From positions 1 to 37,680 of the forward strand of contig NZ_WQMO01000011.1 in NCBI RefSeq assembly GCF_013366805.1: DNA of 37,680 bases, in the 5' to 3' direction. The translations under genes were made by a program, and so were the position numbers. This document shows positions 19,140 to 27,877 of the stretch, piece by piece (the stretch's first letter is position 1; each line of letters opens with the position of its first letter). The stretch is from Wolbachia endosymbiont of Litomosoides brasiliensis. GTDB taxonomy: Bacteria > Pseudomonadota > Alphaproteobacteria > Rickettsiales > Anaplasmataceae. The notes beneath the pieces were generated by a model that had not been told where the DNA came from, did no database searches, and saw only the letters and a program-made list of their open reading frames with translations.

Positions 19140-19218
19140 GACCCTTTTATAAGTTCTGTGACTATTAACACTATATTAATGACTTGACATAATAAAGTAC
19201 AACAAAACTTTTTCTTAA

Positions 19219-19246
19219 TTGACTATTATATGTTTACCAATATAGG
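19219..19246 (+). promoter_or_regulatory. Candidate promoter of the ChpT-like gene
   Basis: TTGACT (19219-19224) and TATAGG (19241-19246) are separated by 16 bases, 27 bases ahead of the ATG at 19274. It lies in the gap between divergent purM and this gene. Confidence 0.45.
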
Positions 19247-19273
19247 GTAATTTAAATCATTTATAATTATCCA

Positions 19274-19926
19274 ATGAGCAAGAATATCAAAAACATACTG
19301 TCAATAACAGAGTTATTATCAGGACGATTGCTTCATGACTTTGCTAACTCTATGAATGGAATAATGTTTGGCCTAGAAGAGCTTGAAGTAGTCCATCAGA
19401 ATGGTGCTGATGTATGTAGGAAAGCATTGTTGCTGCTCAAGGAAAGCTCCAATGATTTAATATACAAACACAAAGTTATGAAACAGGCATACTCTTCTTC
19501 AGCGGACAATCACAGCTTTAACCAGACCAAATCGAACATTGAAAATTATTTGCTAAAAAAAAAATAAAATTCACGTGGGAAATGGATGAATATTTTGTGA
19601 AGTGCAAGGCAAGTTTAATTGAGAAGATAAATAAAATAATCTCTAATATGGCAATAACTATAGCCAACGTAGTGGCAGAAGTTGAACAAATGTCTGTTTT
19701 GTTAAGCCAATTAAAACATGAAACTCTATTAACAATGCAAGTTCTAAATGAGCATAAGCCCCTAAGTAGATCATTAGTAAAAAAGTTTAACAAGAAAGAA
19801 AATGATAATTTAAGTATGAAAGATATTAGTATTTACATGACCTGCCTGTTGTTAGAGCACTATAACGCTAAAATGCACTATACTTGTAGAAACAACTTGC
19901 TGGAAATAGGTTTAACCTTAACTTAA
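19274..19926 (+). pseudogene. ChpT-like histidine phosphotransferase, split by a frameshift at a poly-A run
   Basis: A first frame of 97 codons (19274-19567) carries LLSGRLLHDFANSMNGIMFGLEEL, with His21 in the place of the phosphorylated histidine of ChpT-type phosphotransferases. These relay phosphate from the CckA kinase to CtrA. It stops just after a run of ten A (about 19554-19563). From there another frame continues as KIKFTWEMDEYFVK and IISNMAITIANVVAEVEQM through 19926, like the rest of the four-helix/ATPase-like fold. One more A, or two fewer, restores a single frame of about 217 residues. Both halves are otherwise intact. It may be a recent pseudogene or be rescued by slippage. The family call is from motif memory. 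Confidence 0.7.
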
Positions 19927-19996
19927 AACAATCTCACAGTTCATGAAAAGCGTTTATAAGTTTAAGTGCTAGCGCAGGGAATATAACTTCTTTATT

Positions 19997-20047
19997 ATGA
20001 CATTAGACTTTTTACGCAACCTAAACCAAATAGAAAACAGGGCAAAT
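19997..20047 (+). other. Possible gene stub cut by the IS630 fossil
   Basis: An ATG at 19997 opens MTLDFLRNLNQIENRANY and runs directly into the IS630 copy C border. No continuation was found on the far side at 21580. It may be the start of a destroyed gene or chance; I do not recognise it. The 70 bases before it hold nothing notable. Confidence 0.2.
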
Positions 20048-21133
20048 TATACCAATTTTATTGTTAGTAGGGCAAATAAGTGACATTGCGGAGCTGTTTA
20101 ATTGCGGAGTGAAAAAGAGAGGCAATAAATTTGCACAAAGCGTTCTCAAGCAAAGTAGTTATATTGCAGACTTTATTACGCAAAATGTTCTGTTTTATAC
20201 ACAACTAAAGTCTCTCAATAAAATTGAGCTTGGGCAAGTCTAGTAGTAGTATATAACCTCGATACTTTTAGGTACCTTAATTTTTTAACTTATGCTAACT
20301 AACACAATTCATGACAAGAAAGGCTTCTTCTGTCCTTAAATATTGCAACATTTGTTCAAGAAATATATTCATACAACCAGCGTTGACATCCAGTGCAAAT
20401 AAGCTAGAACTTTCTTCATTTCTAGGACTAACTACACTGTAGAAGTAAAAATTTTATCTAACTAATTTTACTTTAACCTGTGTTCTAACGTCCTTTTTAA
20501 ATCACCAGCACTAACCTTCAAATGCGTGCTAACTGCAATTCACCAAAGAAAAATAACTCTTGTTCAAGATATTTACCAATAGCCTCATTAAGTTCTTTTT
20601 AAACTCCTCTTGTCTACCTCATATCTTGTTCATCGTAAATTAGTCTCGGCATAATATACGAAAACTTCACTTCTTGCATATTATGGTGTACTGTAGGCTT
20701 CTGACATTCAAGCCAAATTTTTCCTGGATTCTTATCCTCATTTTTTTAATAGTAATATTAGGATTAGGGTTTCCTTGTATCTACACTTCAACTTATTCAA
20801 ATTGACTTTGATTCAACCTAGTTCTGCTATAACATTGAGGGGAAGTAAATAATTTTTCTCTCTTCCAAATTTTAGGTGCTTCATTCATGAAGTTAGTGCT
20901 GTTCTTGATAATGTAAAATATTTTTACCCTAGCTGTCATACTGTGTTTTTTTTTGCTGCAATTATAGCATTTAGTTATTTTGCACTTTCTTCAGCGTTTC
21001 TTTTGCTGATTCTACGACTTTTTCATCCAATAATTTTAATTTTAATGCCACTTAAACCTTGCTATTTTACTTACTTCAGTAAGACTTCTTTTCCATTAGT
21101 CTACAAGTTTCTTATATAGTGGGAATTAGCATT
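20048..21133 (-). mobile_element. Degenerate IS630-family element, copy C
   Basis: A nearly full-length, inactive copy on the minus strand. The right end near 20048 (TATACCAATTTTATTGTTAG) and the transposase-start end near 21133 match those of copies D and F. The DDE part near 20250-20400 is scrambled by stops. It abuts an inverted partial copy at 21134. No transposase is encoded. Confidence 0.85.
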
Positions 21134-21580
21134 AGAACATAGGGTAAAGTAAAATTAGTTAGATAAAATTTTTATTTCTACAGTGCAGCTAGTCCTAGAA
21201 TGAAGAGAGTTCTAGCTTATTTGCACTGGATGTCAACGCTGGTTGTATGAATATATTTCTCGAACAAATGCTACAATATTTAAGGACAGGAGAAGCCTTT
21301 CTTACCATGAATTATGTTAGTTGACATAAGTCAAAAATTTAAAGAGGTGCCTAAAAATACCGAGGTTATATACCTACTACTAGGTTCACCAGAGTTCAAT
21401 TTTATTGAGGGACTTTGATTACATATAGAACAGAATATTTCACGTAGTAAACCCCCATAGTGCAATTGCCTTACTTAAGAGCGCTTTGTATAAATTTATT
21501 ACCTCTCTTTTTTACTTTGCAATTAAACAACTTTGCAATGTCACTTATTTGACTCACTAATAATGAGAACTAGTACTAGT
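21134..21580 (+). mobile_element. Truncated IS630-family element, copy C-prime
   Basis: Only the 3' half of an IS630 element is present, on the plus strand. It starts in sequence equivalent to 34108 of copy E (TTAGAACATAGGGTAAAGTA) and includes the MNIFLEQMLQYL-like segment. Its 5' half is missing. With copy C it makes an imperfect inverted repeat of about 450-base arms separated by about 630 bases. Confidence 0.8.
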
Positions 21581-21670
21581 CTTTCACTTATAATACCATA
21601 AATGGATCGCAGCATGATGTAGGAAGATCTTGTTTAGGTTAGCTATAGATAGCCTGGTCTCAAGTAATCA

Positions 21671-24049
21671 TTAAAAAAAACTCACAGGATCAACATCTAT
21701 TGTTACTGTAATATTCGAACCTAAGTTACAATTTTTAATCCAATATTTTAACTTTTTTTGTATGGATAGACTGCGTTTGTTGTATATTTTTAGCAATATC
21801 CTATACCGATACTTATTATTTAAGAAATTTATTGCTGCCGGTGATGGACCAAGAATCTCGAATTCTTTTTTTCTAGACTCTATGGTCAAGTACTGGAATA
21901 ACAAAGAAGAAGAGGCTGGAGGCTTTTTACTTAAACATTGATCATGCAAGAAGCTCGCTATTTCATTTGCTGCTTTTTGCGTTGTAATCCAATTCTTACC
22001 ACAAATTATAAGTGCGATTAATCTACTAAATGGTGGCATTTTAGCTTTGCACCTCGACTTAAGTTCGATTTCATAAAACGAGTCCCTTTTTTGATGCTGC
22101 AATGCTTTTATTACTGAACTTTCAGGATTATTGGTTTGCACTATTACCATTCCTTTTTCATTAAACCTTCCAGACCTTCCTGCAACTTGATGTAATAGTT
22201 GATATGTCTTTTCTGCTGCTCTCAGATCAGCATTTTCAAGACTCAAATCTGCATTTATCACACCAACCAAAGTTAATTTAGGAAAGTTATGCCCTTTAGC
22301 AATTATCTGCGTGCCAATTATAATGTTCAATTCTTCCTTCAACACTAGGTCAATAACGTTACGAACCGACTTCTGATCGCTGCTTATAATCGCAGTTCTT
22401 GCATTTGGTATTAATTTGACTGTTTCTTCAAGTAACCTTTCAACTCCTACGCCATAAGGAGATAATGACTGCTCGCTTTGGCAATTAGAACATTTTTCTG
22501 GAAGTTTTAATTGATAAGAACAATGATGACACAAAAGAGCATTTTTTTTCTTGTGGTATACAAGCCAAACAGTGCAATTTAAGCATGGGATTTTATATCC
22601 ACACTTTTTACAAATTACAAGTTGTGCATACCCTCTGCGGTTTAAAAAAAGCATAACCTGCTGTCTTTTCTCTATGGTCTGTTTTATACCTTCAAAAAGC
22701 TCATCAGAAATCCATTGCTTGTTGTTCCTCATATCCACTACTTTAATGAGGGGCAATTCTGCGCCGCCGAATCGCTTAGTGAGCTTTATATGGTTGTAAT
22801 TCCCATTTTTAATATGATAAATAGTTTCAAGTAATGGAGTTGCTGAAGATAAAATTATTGGAATGTTTTCGATTTTGGCCAGGACTATTGCCATATCTCG
22901 AGCATTATATGTAATTCCCCGTTCTTGTTTAAAAGATAAATCATGTTCTTCATCAACGATAATCAATTTTAGGTTTTTATAAGGCAAAAAAAGTGCTGAT
23001 CGTGCACCAATAATTACCTGTGCATTTCCATTTGCTATACCGAGCCAATTATTCCGGCGAGTTTTTGGAGTAAGTTCTGAGTGCCATTCAGCTAAGTTTC
23101 TTGATATCTGACCACGAATACGATTCACCAATTGTGAAGTTAAAACAATTTCAGGCAGGAGAATTAAAATTTGTACATTACTTTTGTTTAATATCGTTTC
23201 ACCATATCTTGGTGTCATCCCAGTACTTGACAAAGACAGTGTGTTGAATGTTATAGTGCATTTTGCCTTAAATACAAAGGTATCACGCAAGTAGTTAACA
23301 CTAGAATCCAGAAATTTTGGTTGTAAATTAGGCGTGGAAGCGGCCGGTCTTGCGTTAAAATGAACATTCTTGATGGGATTGTGTGGAAAATTGAACCCCA
23401 GCGCCAGAGTGCTGGGATGATACCCTCCTGGTGGAACCAAATCACAATGCTTGTACAGTTGTGTATCTGGGCACTGAAATGACAAAGTCTGAGCAGTATT
23501 TGAAACGGCAGGCGCACTACTATAGTTCTTAATCAATTGTGCAATCACAGAGAGATAAACTTCCGTTTTTCCAGATCCTGTCTCACCGTCAAGCAAAGTC
23601 ACTGAATACTCATTCAAATTGCTTACTATTTTATCGCTGGCTATCTGTTGCTCAGAACTCAATTGGTAATTTATCTCACTTATTTCCTGCTCTTGTTCAA
23701 CATAAAATAACTTATCCAGATGGTTTACTTTTAACACTCCTCCCATTATCACTTTTGCAAGCATACCAAGAGGTATTACATTGTATTGTGCGACCCACTC
23801 TGCAAACACAATCAATTTTAGTCTAATATTTGGTAGATTGATCTTTTGCTCAATAAATTTTAATTCTTGATCGTTCTTGTCACCACACTTCCAAACTATT
23901 CCGATAATGCGCTTTTTGCCAAGTGGCACCACTACGTAATCCCCAACTGAAACTTCAGTACTTTCCTCAACTGCATATGAAAATAATTGGTCAATTGGTA
24001 GTGGTAGTAATACATCAACTGTTCTTGCCATAGCAATTGAGTTTAGCAT
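21671..24049 (-). CDS. priA: Primosomal replication restart helicase PriA, with in-frame insertion
   Basis: PriA reloads the replisome at stalled forks. The 792-residue frame is about 110 longer than expected. Order: N-terminal 3'-binding domain (VDVLLPLPIDQLFSYAV); Walker A GETGSGKTEVY at residues 155-165; an inserted segment at about 176-289; then ILILLPEIVLTSQLV; DEEH box at 366-369; HSEL and ILSSATPLLETI; eight-cysteine zinc region beginning CKKCGYKIPCLNC; and a helicase end with IIIGTQIIAKGHNF and HQVAGRSGR. The insert interrupts the fold between motif I and motif Ia. The first Met (24047-24049) could be replaced by Met7. Restart of forks is doubly relevant here because recA is lost. Confidence 0.94.
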   Translation of the reverse strand: MLNSIAMARTVDVLLPLPIDQLFSYAVEESTEVSVGDYVVVPLGKKRIIGIVWKCGDKNDQELKFIEQKINLPNIRLKLIVFAEWVAQYNVIPLGMLAKVIMGGVLKVNHLDKLFYVEQEQEISEINYQLSSEQQIASDKIVSNLNEYSVTLLDGETGSGKTEVYLSVIAQLIKNYSSAPAVSNTAQTLSFQCPDTQLYKHCDLVPPGGYHPSTLALGFNFPHNPIKNVHFNARPAASTPNLQPKFLDSSVNYLRDTFVFKAKCTITFNTLSLSSTGMTPRYGETILNKSNVQILILLPEIVLTSQLVNRIRGQISRNLAEWHSELTPKTRRNNWLGIANGNAQVIIGARSALFLPYKNLKLIIVDEEHDLSFKQERGITYNARDMAIVLAKIENIPIILSSATPLLETIYHIKNGNYNHIKLTKRFGGAELPLIKVVDMRNNKQWISDELFEGIKQTIEKRQQVMLFLNRRGYAQLVICKKCGYKIPCLNCTVWLVYHKKKNALLCHHCSYQLKLPEKCSNCQSEQSLSPYGVGVERLLEETVKLIPNARTAIISSDQKSVRNVIDLVLKEELNIIIGTQIIAKGHNFPKLTLVGVINADLSLENADLRAAEKTYQLLHQVAGRSGRFNEKGMVIVQTNNPESSVIKALQHQKRDSFYEIELKSRCKAKMPPFSRLIALIICGKNWITTQKAANEIASFLHDQCLSKKPPASSSLLFQYLTIESRKKEFEILGPSPAAINFLNNKYRYRILLKIYNKRSLSIQKKLKYWIKNCNLGSNITVTIDVDPVSFF
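23182..23524 (-). repeat. Palindromic element inserted in frame inside priA
   Basis: Compared with PriA proteins as remembered, codons about 176-289 have no counterpart and separate LIKN from ILILLPEIVL. Inside lies an inverted pair, GGTGTCATCCCAGTA (23211-23225) and TGCTGGGATGATACC (23410-23424), matching 13 of 15 bases. The same ends bound the intergenic element at 15993-16223. All three reading frames were not checked, but the priA frame is open through it. Protein-coding palindromic elements are known in Rickettsia and Wolbachia. Confidence 0.75.
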
Positions 24050-24119
24050 TGTTTTGAGAGTTTCGACTTGATCTTTGTGGATTAATTTGTTAAGCCAGTA
24101 TACATAAGTTTATTTGGCT

Positions 24120-25211
24120 AATACCAATACCATTATTAGTGGGCAAATAAGTGACATTACGGAGTTATTTAATTGCAAAGCGAAGAGAGGTTAATAAATT
24201 TGCACAAAGCGCTCTTAAGTAAGGCAATTCACTACAGAGTTCACCGCGCAAAATATTCTGTCCTATGTATAACAAAAGTCCCTCAATAGAATTGAACTCT
24301 GGCAAGCATAGTAGTAGATGTACAACCTTGATATCTTTAGGTACCTTTAAATTTTTCGGCTTATGCCAACTAGCACAATTCATGACAAGAAAGGCTCCTC
24401 GTGTTCTTAAATATTGTAACATTTGTTCAAGAAATACATTCATAAAATTAGTATTGACATTAGGTGTAAATAAACTAAAACTCTCTTCATTTCTAGAACT
24501 AACTGCACTGTAGAAATAAAAATTTTATCTAACTAGTTCTACTTCAACCTGTACTCTAATGCCCTTTTTAAACCACCCGTGTCCAACTTTTAAATGTGTG
24601 CTAAAACCGCGATTCACCAAAGATAAATAACTCCTGTTCAGAATACCTATCAACAGTCTCATTAAGTTTTTTTTAAATTCTTCCTGTCTACCTCATATCC
24701 TGCAAATTGGTCTTGACGCAATATACAAAAACTTCATTTCTACAAATTAGGATGTATTGTTGTAGACTTGCTGACATTTAAGCTAAGTTTTTTCTGGATT
24801 CTTATTCTCATTTCCTTAATGGTAATACTAATTTTTTTATATCCATACTATAAATTTGCTCAAATTGACCTGATTCAATCCAGTTCTTCCACAACATTAA
24901 GGGAGGCAAACAATCTTTCTTCTCTTCAAATTTTAGGTTTTAGGTGCTTTATCACACAGTTAGTGCTGTTCTTAAAGTGAAACATATTTTGCTGTTGTAC
25001 TGCGCCTTTTTGCCGCAATTACAGCATTTAGTTTTTTTGCAACATATGCGTTATTTCACACCTCCTTTAGCATTCCTTTTGCTGATTCTATGACTTTTTT
25101 ATCCAATAATTTTGATTTCAATGTCATTCAAACCTCACTGTTTTACTTATTTCAGCAAGGCTTCTTTTTCATCATTATCTATCCGTTCCTTACATAGTGG
25201 AATTAGTATAA
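24120..25211 (-). mobile_element. Degenerate IS630-family element, copy D
   Basis: A full-length decayed copy on the minus strand between priA and the radA remnant. The open piece at 24165-24443 reads FLEQMLQYLRTRGAFLVMNCASWHKPKNL, then NSIEGLLLYIGQNIL, corresponding to the DDE part of IS630 transposases. The usual MDNASWH aspartate is replaced (NCASWH), so even this piece lacks its catalytic residue. Its left end, TTATTTGGCTAATACCAATACC, and its right end, near 25211, resemble those of other copies. Confidence 0.87.
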
Positions 25212-25548
25212 ATGCCCGTTGCAAAACGTCTCTACAAAAAATGAAGCGTATCTGAACATTGCAGGAAGATTGAAAATACAAGAACCATCGACTGATCTTG
25301 CCGTTATTGCCTTTCTTATTTCAAGCATAGTAAATTCACCGCTGTCAATCTCTTCAATAATTTGGGTGAAGTTGTACTTTTAGGTGAGATTAAACATATC
25401 TCATACACTGGCCTGAGGCTAAAAGAAACAAAAATTAGAATTTAAAAAAGCAATTATGCCTCAAAATAGCAATTATTCTTCTCACGATATCAAAATAATT
25501 AAGCTTGCTACAAAAAGGAATTATAAGGTGATCTTTAATCACAGCTAA
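25212..25548 (+). pseudogene. radA: radA (Sms) pseudogene, C-terminal remnant
   Basis: RadA is a RecA-like ATPase with a Lon-like tail that processes recombination intermediates. Only the C-terminal tail can be read: YLNIAGRLKIQEPSTDLAVIA, then FLISSIVNSPLSI, IIWV, and, after frameshifts, GLRLKETK, KAIMPQN and YKVIFN ending in TAA at 25546-25548. These match the C-terminal RadA domain in order. The 5' part is gone, and IS630 copy D abuts the broken end. It overlaps the stop region of ftsY on the opposite strand by 14 bases. Confidence 0.85.
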
Positions 25549-26446
25549 ATAGCGCTTTAGCAAATTCTTTGCTAGTGAACTCCCTCAAGTCCTCTACACT
25601 TTCACCAATTCCTATAGCGTGTAACTTTACTTTATAAGCTTCTGCAAGTCCAATCACTACTCCTCCCTTAGCAGTACCATCTAGCTTTGTTATAATTAAC
25701 CCTGTAACACCAACCATTTTACTAAATGCTTCTAATTGGCTATAAGCATTTTGACCAGTAGTTGCATCAAGAATTAAAATAACATCATGAGGAGCAGTGT
25801 CATCTAATTTCTTTATCGTCCTATATATCTTCGATAACTCCTCCATAAGATTCACATTATTTTGTAGCCTACCTGCTGTGTCAATCAGAATAACATCTAT
25901 GCTATCTTTTATAGCTTGACTTATAGCTCTATATGCCACGCTTGCAGAATCACTGCCATGCTCTCCAGTAATAATAAAGCAACCGGAACGCTCTGCCCAG
26001 ATATTTAACTGTTCACTAGCAGCAGCCCTAAATGTATCACACGCAACGAGCATGACAGATTTTTCCATCTCCTTATATTTATAAGCAAGCTTACCTATAG
26101 TTGTGGTTTTACCATTACCATTCACTCCGCATATCATTATTATATGCGGCTTTTTATCTAAAACTAGCGGTTGCACAACAGGGTTTAATATTACTTCTAT
26201 CTCATCCACTAGTTGCTGTGTGATAATATTATGCTCAACTTCCCTGTCAAATTTAATGCTTGCGAGCCTACCAACAATCAACTTGGAAGTTTTATAACCA
26301 ATATCCATGCTAATGAGCAGTTCCTCTAATTCATCTAAAAGAGATTGATCTAACTTTCTTTTGGCAGAAAAAATGCTTTTTACTCCATTGCTAAAGCGAG
26401 AAGAAGTTTTTAACAAACCTTTGCAAAGGCTACTAAACAAACTCAA
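25535..26446 (-). CDS. ftsY: Signal recognition particle receptor FtsY
   Basis: The 303-residue GTPase docks ribosome-SRP complexes at the membrane. G1 loop GVNGNGKTT at residues 107-115, RGD-like DTFRAAASEQL, DTAGRLQNN and TKLDGTAKGG are all present. The acidic A domain found in many bacteria is short or missing, and the protein begins with the helical N domain (LDQSLLDELEELLISMDIG), as in many Rickettsiales. It is transcribed away from the isc operon. Its 3' end runs into the radA remnant. Confidence 0.96.
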   Translation of the reverse strand: MSLFSSLCKGLLKTSSRFSNGVKSIFSAKRKLDQSLLDELEELLISMDIGYKTSKLIVGRLASIKFDREVEHNIITQQLVDEIEVILNPVVQPLVLDKKPHIIMICGVNGNGKTTTIGKLAYKYKEMEKSVMLVACDTFRAAASEQLNIWAERSGCFIITGEHGSDSASVAYRAISQAIKDSIDVILIDTAGRLQNNVNLMEELSKIYRTIKKLDDTAPHDVILILDATTGQNAYSQLEAFSKMVGVTGLIITKLDGTAKGGVVIGLAEAYKVKLHAIGIGESVEDLREFTSKEFAKALFSCD

Positions 26447-26579
26447 GGGAACACTCCTTTTAAAATGATAATATAAAGAATGACATACATTACATGTACT
26501 TGTAAAGTTAAATACAACGTTTTACGTGCATTCTTAAAGTAAAATGCACATGAAACGAGTGTTTTTACTTTAATTTCTA

Positions 26580-26603
26580 ACCTGAATATGTTATAATACA
26601 GGT
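26580..26603 (+). promoter_or_regulatory. iscU promoter with overlapping inverted repeat (operator-like)
   Basis: ACCTGAAT (26580-26587) and ATACAGGT (26596-26603) are an inverted repeat of ACCTG/CAGGT with further matches inside. It spans a perfect TATAAT at 26592-26597, about 29 bases before the iscU start. The weak -35 would be TTTAAT (26569-26574). Such a position suits a repressor of the Fe-S genes. It does not fit the E. coli IscR type 2 spacing, so the regulator is unknown. Confidence 0.45.
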
Positions 26604-26625
26604 ATGGTGATTTACAGGCAATCTT

Positions 26626-27018
26626 ATGAGTTATAATGAGAAAATTTTGGACCATTATGAAAACCCAAGGAACGTTGGTTCTTTGGACAAAAACGATCCA
26701 AGTGTTGGTACTGGTTTGGTTGGTGCACCGTCATGTGGCGATGTGATGAAATTGCAAATAAAGGTCAACGACAAAGGTGTAATTGAAGATGCGAAATTTA
26801 AAACTTTTGGTTGTGGTTCCGCTATTGCTTCAAGCTCTTTGCTAACAGAAATGATCAAAGGCAAAACCATTGAAGACGTAACAAAGATAAAGAACACCCA
26901 AATAGTGGAGGAGTTATCTTTGCCCCCAGTGAAGATACACTGCTCGGTACTTGCTGAAGACGCCATAAAAGCCGCTATTCATGACTATCAAAGTAAACAT
27001 AGTAAAAATGAAAGCTAA
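26626..27018 (+). CDS. iscU: Iron-sulfur cluster assembly scaffold IscU
   Basis: The 130-residue protein is the scaffold on which 2Fe-2S clusters are built before transfer. The three ligand cysteines are Cys37 (GAPSCGDVM), Cys63 (FGCGSAIASSSLL) and Cys106 (PPVKIHCSVLAEDAI); the LPPVK chaperone-recognition motif is intact. It opens a four-gene isc operon, 6 bases ahead of the next gene. The cysteine desulfurase iscS, usually just upstream, is absent from the window. A promoter-overlapping inverted repeat lies upstream. Confidence 0.97.
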   Translation: MSYNEKILDHYENPRNVGSLDKNDPSVGTGLVGAPSCGDVMKLQIKVNDKGVIEDAKFKTFGCGSAIASSSLLTEMIKGKTIEDVTKIKNTQIVEELSLPPVKIHCSVLAEDAIKAAIHDYQSKHSKNES

Positions 27019-27024
27019 GAAATT

Positions 27025-27429
27025 ATGAGTGGATATCAAGAAATAAACGCTGTAAAGAAAGACAGAAAACCTATTACCATAACTGTAAATGCAGTAGAGA
27101 GGATAAAATATCTATTGAATCGGAAACAGCATACTAACCTTGGGAGATCAAAAGAAGCAATAGGAATAAGAGTCTTAATTAAACAAAAAGGATGTTCTGG
27201 TCTAAAATACGATATTGAATACGCGTATGATACACGCCCTTTAGAGTCAGTAATTGAAGAGAACTGCAGTGATGGTCAAAAAGTTAAAGTGTTAATCGAT
27301 CCAAAATCTGTCATGTTTATTCTCGGCTCTGAAATGGATTATGTAGAGGAAAAATTCTCATCTGGTTTTGTTTTTAAAAATCCTAATGAGAAAGGAAAAT
27401 GCGGTTGTGGGGAGAGTTTTCATGTCTAG
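27025..27429 (+). CDS. iscA: A-type iron-sulfur carrier protein, IscA/ErpA family
   Basis: The 134-residue protein takes clusters from IscU to apo-proteins. The three cysteines of the A-type family are Cys57 in QKGCSGLKYDIEY and Cys126 and Cys128 in GKCGCGESF. An N-terminal segment of about 20 basic residues precedes the fold. The gene overlaps the next by 8 bases. A choice between IscA and ErpA cannot be made firmly from sequence alone, but position in the operon favours IscA. Confidence 0.9.
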   Translation: MSGYQEINAVKKDRKPITITVNAVERIKYLLNRKQHTNLGRSKEAIGIRVLIKQKGCSGLKYDIEYAYDTRPLESVIEENCSDGQKVKVLIDPKSVMFILGSEMDYVEEKFSSGFVFKNPNEKGKCGCGESFHV

Positions 27430-27877
27430 TAATTATTTTGCATTGTTTAAAATTGAGCCAGCTTTCGATATCAGCCTTAATGAATTAGAGAAAAAATATA
27501 TTGAGCTAAGCAAAATTGATATAAATGAAAGACAGTCCAAGAACATGGGAAATATCAATAAAGCTTATCAGGTGCTAAAGTCACCTCTAAAACGTGCAGA
27601 GCATTTGCTGAATCTTTTCGGTGTAAGAAGCCAAAAGGATCAACATGACCTTGAGATATTAAATGAATCAATAGAAATAAGAGAATACTTACTAAATTAC
27701 GACAACCTAAAATTTGCAAGTGATATAATTGATGAAAAAATAAAAGGTTGCATTGAAAACCTAACTAATAATTTTGCCGTAAAAAATTTTGATGAAGCTG
27801 CGATGCAAGTTTTGAGATTGAAATACTTATATAAGTCATTTGAAGAGGTAAAAAATGCGACCAATTCAAATTTCTGA
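27422..27877 (+). CDS. hscB: Fe-S co-chaperone HscB-like, lacking the HPD motif
   Basis: The start chosen is ATG at 27422 (MSSNYFALFKIEPAFDIS), because an upstream frame start at 27368 lies within iscA. HscB brings IscU to the HscA chaperone through a J-domain. The J-domain normally has HPD between helix II and helix III; here it reads YIELSKIDINERQSKNMGN, so about six residues including HPD are missing. The rest, NINKAYQVLKSPLKRAEHLL and the C-terminal helices, is normal, giving 151 residues against about 170. The gene overlaps hscA by 23 bases. Without HPD it should not stimulate HscA ATPase in the usual way. Confidence 0.88.
   Translation: MSSNYFALFKIEPAFDISLNELEKKYIELSKIDINERQSKNMGNINKAYQVLKSPLKRAEHLLNLFGVRSQKDQHDLEILNESIEIREYLLNYDNLKFASDIIDEKIKGCIENLTNNFAVKNFDEAAMQVLRLKYLYKSFEEVKNATNSNF

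Noticed and set aside
23251-23826. Open frames antisense or out of frame in the priA insert
   Set aside because: They are shadows of the palindromic repeat and of priA.
24768-24980. Small membrane protein at 24768-24980
   Set aside because: It lies wholly in the IS630 copy D fossil on the opposite strand. The hydrophobicity comes from AT-rich sequence.
26580-26603. Canonical IscR type 2 site
   Set aside because: The CC and GG half-sites are 4-5 bases too far apart compared with the E. coli consensus.
27368-27877. Longer hscB start at 27368
   Set aside because: That start is inside iscA. The start at 27422 gives the family's usual N-terminus.
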